DNA of 5,265 nucleotides, from the NCBI GenBank assembly GCA_900551185.1, contig URVF01000117.1:1-5265 (forward strand), read 5' to 3'. The notes under the pieces were generated by a model. That model did not search any database. It saw only the letters and a program-made list of their open reading frames with translations, and was not told where the DNA came from. Numbering within the stretch: position 1 is the first letter of the stretch; every line of letters begins with the position of its first letter. Both the position numbers and the translations under genes were made by a program. This stretch comes from an uncultured Collinsella sp. (GTDB taxonomy: Bacteria > Actinomycetota > Coriobacteriia > Coriobacteriales > Coriobacteriaceae). Shown here one piece after another: positions 1 through 5,265 of the stretch.

Positions 1-2232
<2,232 letters not shown>

Positions 2233-2236
2233 ATAT

Positions 2237-2244
2237 CTCTCCCT
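2237..2244 (-). promoter_or_regulatory. valS ribosome binding site
   Basis: The minus strand reads AGGGAGAG, then ATAT, then ATG. The GGGAG core sits 6 bases from the start codon and decides the start at 2232 over the in-frame ATG at 2223. The last base of the large upstream inverted repeat lies only 8 bases before this site. Confidence 0.75.
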
Positions 2245-2252
2245 GTCCCGCC

Positions 2253-2368
2253 GGGGAGGAATGTAGGCCCGATTTTCGCTCGGTCAGGTCCTGGGCTCGC
2301 TCGAAGACCACATTAAGTGGTCTTCGGCTCGTGCGGAATCTACGAAAATCGGGCCTACATTCCTCCCC
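2253..2368. repeat. 116-bp nested inverted repeat in the valS leader
   Basis: Two perfect 26-bp arms, 2253-2278 and 2343-2368, are exact reverse complements. Each begins with GGGGAGGAATG at its outer end when read inward. The 64-bp interior holds a second perfect hairpin: CGAAGACCAC (2302-2311), loop ATTAA, GTGGTCTTCG (2317-2326). The remaining interior segments (23 bp and 16 bp) do not pair well, so the fold would be a long stem, an asymmetric internal loop and an apical stem-loop. It lies between the candidate valS promoter and the valS ribosome site. There is no T-run on either side, so it is not a simple terminator. I see no target-site duplication at the ends and no second copy in this window. 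It could be a dispersed MITE- or REP-like palindromic element, or a structured 5' leader of valS. The repeat itself is certain; its nature is open. Confidence 0.9.
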
Positions 2369-2386
2369 TTAGGTATCGATTACTTC

Positions 2387-2400
2387 AGTCATTAATGACT
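2387..2400. repeat. 14-bp perfect palindrome, possible operator
   Basis: AGTCATTAATGACT is its own reverse complement. It lies in the AT-rich stretch upstream of valS and overlaps the candidate -10 box, the position expected for a repressor operator. No regulator family is recognised from the site, and no regulator gene is in the window. Confidence 0.4.
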
Positions 2401-2418
2401 TCGCTGAGGCTTAAACAA
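2389..2418 (-). promoter_or_regulatory. Weak candidate promoter for valS
   Basis: On the minus strand TTGTTT (2418-2413) is followed after 18 bases by TAATGA (2394-2389). Both match the housekeeping consensus poorly (three matches in the -35). It is proposed because valS lies beyond a strong terminator and so needs its own promoter, and because this stretch is markedly richer in AT than the genes. Transcription from here would give a leader of about 150 bases containing the whole nested inverted repeat. Confidence 0.25.
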
Positions 2419-2462
2419 ACACACAGAATAACACAGGCAGTTGGGGTTATTGCGCATATATA

Positions 2463-2498
2463 AAATAGCCTCCGACCGCGGGTGGCCGGAGGCTATTT
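2463..2498 (-). terminator. Rho-independent terminator after clpX
   Basis: A perfect 12-bp stem, AAATAGCCTCCG (2463-2474) with CGGAGGCTATTT (2487-2498), has a 12-base GC-rich loop. Read on the minus strand it starts 21 bases after the clpX stop codon, and the 3' arm runs into TATTTTATATAT, a U-rich tail. The plus-strand side lacks a T-run, so it works mainly for the tig-clpP-clpX direction. It separates the clp genes from valS. Confidence 0.85.
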
Positions 2499-2519
2499 GC
2501 AAACACGTTTTAAGCAGGT

Positions 2520-3932
2520 CTAGCCGTAGATGCGCTGGGGCTGTTCGGTGCCCTTGACGGCCGCTTCGGTTACGACGACCTTGGCAACGCCCTCCTCGCT
2601 GGGGAGGTCGAACATCGTCTGCTGCAGCACGTCCTCGCAGATGGAGCGCAGGCCGCGGGCGCCGGTCTTGCGAGCGAGCGCCATGCGGGCGATCTCGTGC
2701 AGGGCCGCGTCCTCAAACTCAAGTTCAACGTCCTCGAGCTGGAACATCTTGCGGTACTGACGCACCACGGCGTTCTTGGGCTCGGTCAGGATCGACACCA
2801 GGTCGTCCTCGTCGAGCGCCTGCGTCTGGGTGACGACGGGCGTACGTCCCACAAACTCGGGGATCATGCCAAAGGCGTTGAGGTCCTGCGGGAGCACCTG
2901 GCGCAACAGGTCGTTCTCGTCGACCGAGGTGGGGCCGGCAATCTCGGAGTTAAAGCCCACGCCCTTGTTGCCCACGCGATCGGCGATGATCTTGTCCAGA
3001 CCCACAAAGGCACCACCGCAGATAAACAGGATGTTGGTCGTATCGATCTGCAGCAGCTCCTGCTGGGGATGTTTGCGACCGCCGGTGGGCGGAACGCTTG
3101 CCACCGTGCCCTCAAGAATCTTAAGCAGCGCCTGCTGAACGCCCTCGCCCGAAACATCGCGGGTGATGGAGAGATTCTCGGCCTTGCGGGCGATCTTGTC
3201 GATCTCGTCCACGTAGATAATGCCGACCTGCGCGCGCTCAATATCACCATCGGCCGCGTTGATGAGCTTGAGCAGGATGTTCTCCACGTCCTCGCCAACG
3301 TAACCGGCCTCGGTGAGCGCAGTGGCGTCGGCGATGGCAAACGGCACCTCGAGGATGCGCGCGAGCGTCTGGGCCAGCAGCGTCTTACCGGTACCGGTGG
3401 GGCCAAGCAGCAAGATGTTGGACTTGGCGAGCTCCACCTCGTCCATATCGTCATCGAACTGGCCGCCCATACCGTCAGCCTCATCAAAGGCGGACACCGC
3501 GGCACCGCCCTCGATCACGCGGCGATAGTGGTTGTACACAGCCACCGACATGGCGCGCTTGGCGTCCTCCTGGCCCATAACATAGGCCGAAAGCTCGTCA
3601 TAAATCTCGTGCGGCGTCGGCACGTGCGTGATGACCTGACGGTCGTCCTCGAGCTCAAAGCCCTCGGCCTCGGGGTCAACGGCGGGCTGGGACGCAACCT
3701 GGCCGTGGTCGTTGAGGAAACCCGGGAGATTGCCGTTGCGGGCGGCGTCCATAAAGTCCGAAGCCAGCGACTCCTCAAGGATCTCGGAGCAGGCGGCGAC
3801 GCACTCGTCGCAGATAAAGATGTTGGTCGGACCCTTTACGAGACGACGGACCTGGCCCTGCTCTTTTCCGCAGAAGGAGCAGCGGATGGGGTTGCCGTTC
3901 TCGTCAAAGTTGTCCTGCATGTTACCTGCCAT
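2520..3932 (-). CDS. clpX: ATP-dependent Clp protease ATP-binding subunit ClpX
   Basis: Hexameric AAA+ unfoldase that recognises substrates, unfolds them with ATP and threads them into ClpP in the cytoplasm. The 470-residue product has the N-terminal zinc-binding domain (C18, C21, C41, C44), Walker A GPTGTGKT (177-184), pore loop GYVG (210-213), Walker B IIYVDEID (238-245), pore-2 loop RDVSGEGVQQ (258-267), RKH loop (286-288), ClpP-docking IGF loop as VGF (325-327), arginine finger R363 in IPEFVGR, and sensor II GARGLR (424-429). It is longer than the usual 410-430 residues because of an extended linker after the zinc domain and an acidic Gly/Asp stretch at about 141-166 just before Walker A. 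The start at 3932 is one base after the clpP stop and has AAGGA 8 bases upstream; the in-frame ATG at 3920 (Met5) is a weaker alternative. Coupled translation with clpP is likely. Confidence 0.98.
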   Translation of the reverse strand: MAGNMQDNFDENGNPIRCSFCGKEQGQVRRLVKGPTNIFICDECVAACSEILEESLASDFMDAARNGNLPGFLNDHGQVASQPAVDPEAEGFELEDDRQVITHVPTPHEIYDELSAYVMGQEDAKRAMSVAVYNHYRRVIEGGAAVSAFDEADGMGGQFDDDMDEVELAKSNILLLGPTGTGKTLLAQTLARILEVPFAIADATALTEAGYVGEDVENILLKLINAADGDIERAQVGIIYVDEIDKIARKAENLSITRDVSGEGVQQALLKILEGTVASVPPTGGRKHPQQELLQIDTTNILFICGGAFVGLDKIIADRVGNKGVGFNSEIAGPTSVDENDLLRQVLPQDLNAFGMIPEFVGRTPVVTQTQALDEDDLVSILTEPKNAVVRQYRKMFQLEDVELEFEDAALHEIARMALARKTGARGLRSICEDVLQQTMFDLPSEEGVAKVVVTEAAVKGTEQPQRIYG

Positions 3933-3933
3933 C

Positions 3934-4554
3934 CTAGGCGTCCTTCGCGGCGAGGTCGCGCGAGGTAACGATACGATCGATCAAGCCGTAGTCGAGGGCC
4001 TCGGCAGCGGTCAGGTAGTTGTCGCGCTCGGTGTCGGCCTGAACCTTCTCGATCGGCTGGCCCGAGGCATCGGACAGGATCTGGTTGAGCTCGCGGCGGG
4101 TCTTCTTGATCTCCTCGGCCACGATCTCGATCTCGGTCTGCTGACCCTGGGCACCGCCGCTGGGCTGGTGAATCATAACCTTGGAGTGCGGCAGGCAGAA
4201 GCGCTTGCCCTTGGCGCCGGCCGAAAGCAGCACGGCGGCCATGGACGCGGCCATACCGACGCAGATGGTGGAGACCTGCGGCTTAATGAAGTTCATGGTG
4301 TCCAGAATCGCCAGGCCGGAGTAGACCTCGCCGCCGGGCGAATTGATGTAGAGCGAGATATCCTTCTCGGCATCCTGGCTCTCAAGATGCAGCAGCTGGG
4401 CAACGACCAGGTTGGCGCTGACGGAGTTGATCTCCTCGCCCAAGAAGATGATACGGTCGTTGAGCAGGCGCGAATAGATATCGTAGCTGCGCTCGCCGCG
4501 CGGCGTCTGCTCGATAACGTATGGCACGAGGGCGGAATCGAACTTAGCGATCAT
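3934..4554 (-). CDS. clpP: ATP-dependent Clp protease proteolytic subunit ClpP
   Basis: Serine peptidase (family S14) that assembles as two stacked heptamers and degrades proteins delivered by ClpX. Numbered from the chosen start (206 residues), the catalytic triad is Ser104 in GMAASMAAV, His129 in MIHQP and Asp178 in ERDN. Other family marks are VIEQTPRGERSYDIYSRLL near the N-terminus, YINSPGG (69-75) for the oxyanion region, and GGAQGQ in the handle region. The start at 4554 is preferred because GGAG lies 6 bases upstream; in-frame alternatives are ATG at 4560 and 4566 and TTG at 4584. By comparison with E. coli, whose mature chain begins ALVPMVIEQ, a short propeptide MIAKFDS would be removed before ALVPYVIEQ. 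The residue after Ser-Met is Ala rather than the common Gly, which I believe also occurs in other actinobacterial ClpP. It is followed by clpX after one base. Confidence 0.97.
   Translation of the reverse strand: MIAKFDSALVPYVIEQTPRGERSYDIYSRLLNDRIIFLGEEINSVSANLVVAQLLHLESQDAEKDISLYINSPGGEVYSGLAILDTMNFIKPQVSTICVGMAASMAAVLLSAGAKGKRFCLPHSKVMIHQPSGGAQGQQTEIEIVAEEIKKTRRELNQILSDASGQPIEKVQADTERDNYLTAAEALDYGLIDRIVTSRDLAAKDA
3941..3945 (-). promoter_or_regulatory. clpX ribosome binding site inside the clpP 3' end
   Basis: The minus strand reads AAGGA, 8 bases, then ATG at 3932. The site lies within the last codons of clpP, so ribosomes finishing clpP pass over it, which fits translational coupling and balanced ClpP and ClpX synthesis. 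Confidence 0.65.
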
Positions 4555-4560
4555 ACGCAT

Positions 4561-4564
4561 CTCC
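4561..4564 (-). promoter_or_regulatory. clpP ribosome binding site deciding the start
   Basis: The minus strand reads GGAG, ATGCGT, ATG. This is the best-spaced Shine-Dalgarno core among four clustered start codons (4584 TTG, 4566, 4560 and 4554 ATG). The ATG at 4566 has only the purine-rich AAGAGAG close upstream, so it remains possible. Confidence 0.55.
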
Positions 4565-4600
4565 ATTTCTCTCTTGCGGACCAAATTGGTTCTAGATAAA

Positions 4601-4641
4601 CGTACGGTGCCCGCATGCTATGCATTGGCTGGCACCGTACG
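4601..4641 (-). other. Hairpin in the clpP leader (stabiliser, attenuator or tig terminator)
   Basis: A perfect 11-bp stem, CGTACGGTGCC (4601-4611) with GGCACCGTACG (4631-4641), encloses a 19-base loop with a smaller possible GCAT/ATGC pairing. On the minus strand it is followed by TTTATCTAG, a short and imperfect U-run, so it could act as a weak terminator or attenuator between tig and clpP. If the candidate promoter at 4660-4665 is used, the hairpin sits near the 5' end of the clpP mRNA, where it could also protect the transcript. Confidence 0.6.
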
Positions 4642-4659
4642 AAGCAACCGGATAACCGG

Positions 4660-4688
4660 TGTATAACTTTACCCCATCACGGGCGCAT
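4660..4688 (-). promoter_or_regulatory. Candidate clpP promoter with good -10 and poor -35
   Basis: The minus strand carries TATACA (4665-4660), matching five of six bases of the -10 consensus. At 17 bases upstream the hexamer is ATGCGC (4688-4683), which does not resemble TTGACA but is half of a GCGCAT/ATGCGC dyad. A good -10 without a -35 is typical of activator-dependent promoters. Transcription would begin near 4652, giving a leader of about 100 bases that contains the 11-bp hairpin. Confidence 0.4.
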
Positions 4689-4696
4689 CCATGCGC
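4683..4696. repeat. Short dyad GCGCAT-CC-ATGCGC between tig and clpP
   Basis: Two perfect 6-base half-sites are separated by CC, starting 17 bases upstream of the candidate clpP -10 box. The position suits an activator or repressor. The spacing differs from the CGC-N5-GCG pattern I associate with the actinobacterial Clp regulator ClgR (here the gap is six), so I do not name it as such. Confidence 0.3.
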
Positions 4697-4717
4697 TCGC
4701 GGAAAAGGTGGCGAGAA

Positions 4718-5265
4718 TTACTCAGCGTCCTTGGCGGTCTCGTCGACCTCGGTCACCTTGGCGTTCTCGACCAGGTGATCGACGGCCTTGGAGCGACGGA
4801 TGGACTCGCGGACGGCAGGCATGCGGCCATCAGCGATGAACTCGGCCTTGGAAGCCTCGACGTCCTTGACGCCGGCCTTCTCGAACTCGGCGTTGATGTC
4901 GTCCTCGGTGACCTCGATCTTGAGCTCGCGAGCGAGGGCGTCGAGCGCCAGGGACTCACGGGCAACGTCGTTGGCCTGCTTGTGCAGGTCGCCGATGAAC
5001 TGCTCCATGGTCAGGCCGGAAGCGGGCAGCCAGGTGTCGAGCGTCATGCCGCGGGCAGCGAGGTTGGACAGGAAGTTCTGGCCGAGCTCCTCAAAGACGG
5101 ACTGCTCGTAGTCGGCGTCCATCTCGTCGAGCTGCAGACGCTCGGCGAGAGCGGCGACGCAACGGTTCTCCTTCTCGGCCGGGAGGCGGGAAGCCTTGTC
5201 CTGCTCGATCTCGATCTTGATGGCGTCGCGCATAGCGTCGATGCTGTCGAAGCCAAAGTCGGACT
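4718..5265 (-). CDS. tig: Trigger factor, C-terminal part (5' end outside window)
   Basis: Ribosome-associated chaperone and peptidyl-prolyl isomerase that shields nascent chains at the exit tunnel. The visible 181 complete codons carry only the C-terminal helical chaperone domain. Recognisable pieces are KENRCVAALAERLQLDEMDADY, the segment FLSNLAARGMTLDTWLPASGLTMEQF, which resembles the family's common region around the first helical arm, and LALDALARELKIEVTEDDINAEF, the second arm of the SurA-like fold. The tail is acidic (VTEVDETAKDAE). The ribosome-binding and isomerase domains lie beyond the right edge, so no start can be given; an internal ATG at 5233 is not the start because the frame stays open above it. 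Its place upstream of clpP-clpX is a widespread bacterial arrangement. No clear terminator lies directly after its stop, so readthrough into clpP is possible. Confidence 0.93.
   Translation of the reverse strand, partial: SDFGFDSIDAMRDAIKIEIEQDKASRLPAEKENRCVAALAERLQLDEMDADYEQSVFEELGQNFLSNLAARGMTLDTWLPASGLTMEQFIGDLHKQANDVARESLALDALARELKIEVTEDDINAEFEKAGVKDVEASKAEFIADGRMPAVRESIRRSKAVDHLVENAKVTEVDETAKDAE

Noticed and set aside
2357..2368. GGGGAGGAATGTAG as a Shine-Dalgarno with a start-stop mini-frame in each arm of the large repeat
   Set aside because: The GGAGG core is only one base from the ATG, too close for normal initiation, and the ATG is followed at once by TAG. Most likely coincidence in the repeat sequence.
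2253..2368. Insertion sequence or CRISPR array
   Set aside because: No transposase frame, no target-site duplication and no series of regularly spaced direct repeats; only one pair of inverted arms.
2233..2462. T-box riboswitch controlling valS
   Set aside because: valS is a common T-box target in Firmicutes, but the minus strand here has no conserved T-box antiterminator sequence, and the long inverted repeat is not followed by a U-run as a terminator would be.
2463..2498. GC-rich CCGCGGGTGG stretch resembling part of a T-box
   Set aside because: It is the loop of the clpX terminator on the other strand, and the resemblance is partial.
2697..3968. Plus-strand open frame of 423 codons opposite clpX
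   Set aside because: Same codon-register mirror effect as at valS. No recognisable motif, and the opposite strand encodes a complete ClpX.
3712..4599. Plus-strand open frame of 295 codons opposite clpP and the clpX 5' end
   Set aside because: In register with clpP and explained by the same codon bias. It crosses two real genes and carries no family signature.
4647..4660. ACCGG-ATAA-CCGGT mini-hairpin next to the clpP -10 box
   Set aside because: Only 5 bp with a 4-base loop; too short to claim as a regulatory structure alone, though it lies at the likely transcription start.

Overview
The window is a high-GC bacterial housekeeping segment with every gene on the minus strand. In transcription order (right to left) it holds the 3' part of tig (trigger factor), clpP, clpX and the 5' five-sixths of valS. 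The GC-rich third positions, the near absence of TTA, CTA and TCA codons, the actinobacterial flavour of ClpP (SMAAVLL after the catalytic Ser) and the order tig-clpP-clpX-valS suggest an actinomycetote of the Coriobacteriia, possibly Collinsella or a relative. The taxon is inferred from sequence character only.

Layout: tig runs in from the right edge and stops at 4718. A 133-bp gap to the longest possible clpP frame holds a candidate -10 box, a short dyad and an 11-bp perfect hairpin, so clpP may have its own promoter and a structured leader. clpP and clpX are separated by one base, with the clpX ribosome site inside the end of clpP. A strong hairpin terminator follows clpX. The next 287 bp (2233-2519) hold no gene. 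They carry that terminator, an AT-rich stretch with a 14-bp palindrome and a weak promoter candidate, and a 116-bp nested inverted repeat (26-bp perfect arms around a 10-bp hairpin) that ends 20 bases before the valS start codon. valS then runs off the left edge, missing its C-terminal end.

Functionally this is protein quality control beside translation. Trigger factor receives nascent chains at the ribosome exit. ClpX unfolds tagged or damaged proteins and feeds them into the ClpP chamber. ValRS charges tRNA-Val. All motifs expected in the visible parts are present, and I see no frameshift or broken gene.

I find no undescribed multi-gene system. The signals most worth a second look are non-coding: the nested inverted repeat in the valS leader, the palindrome upstream of it and the clpP leader hairpin. 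An acidic extension inside ClpX is also worth checking.
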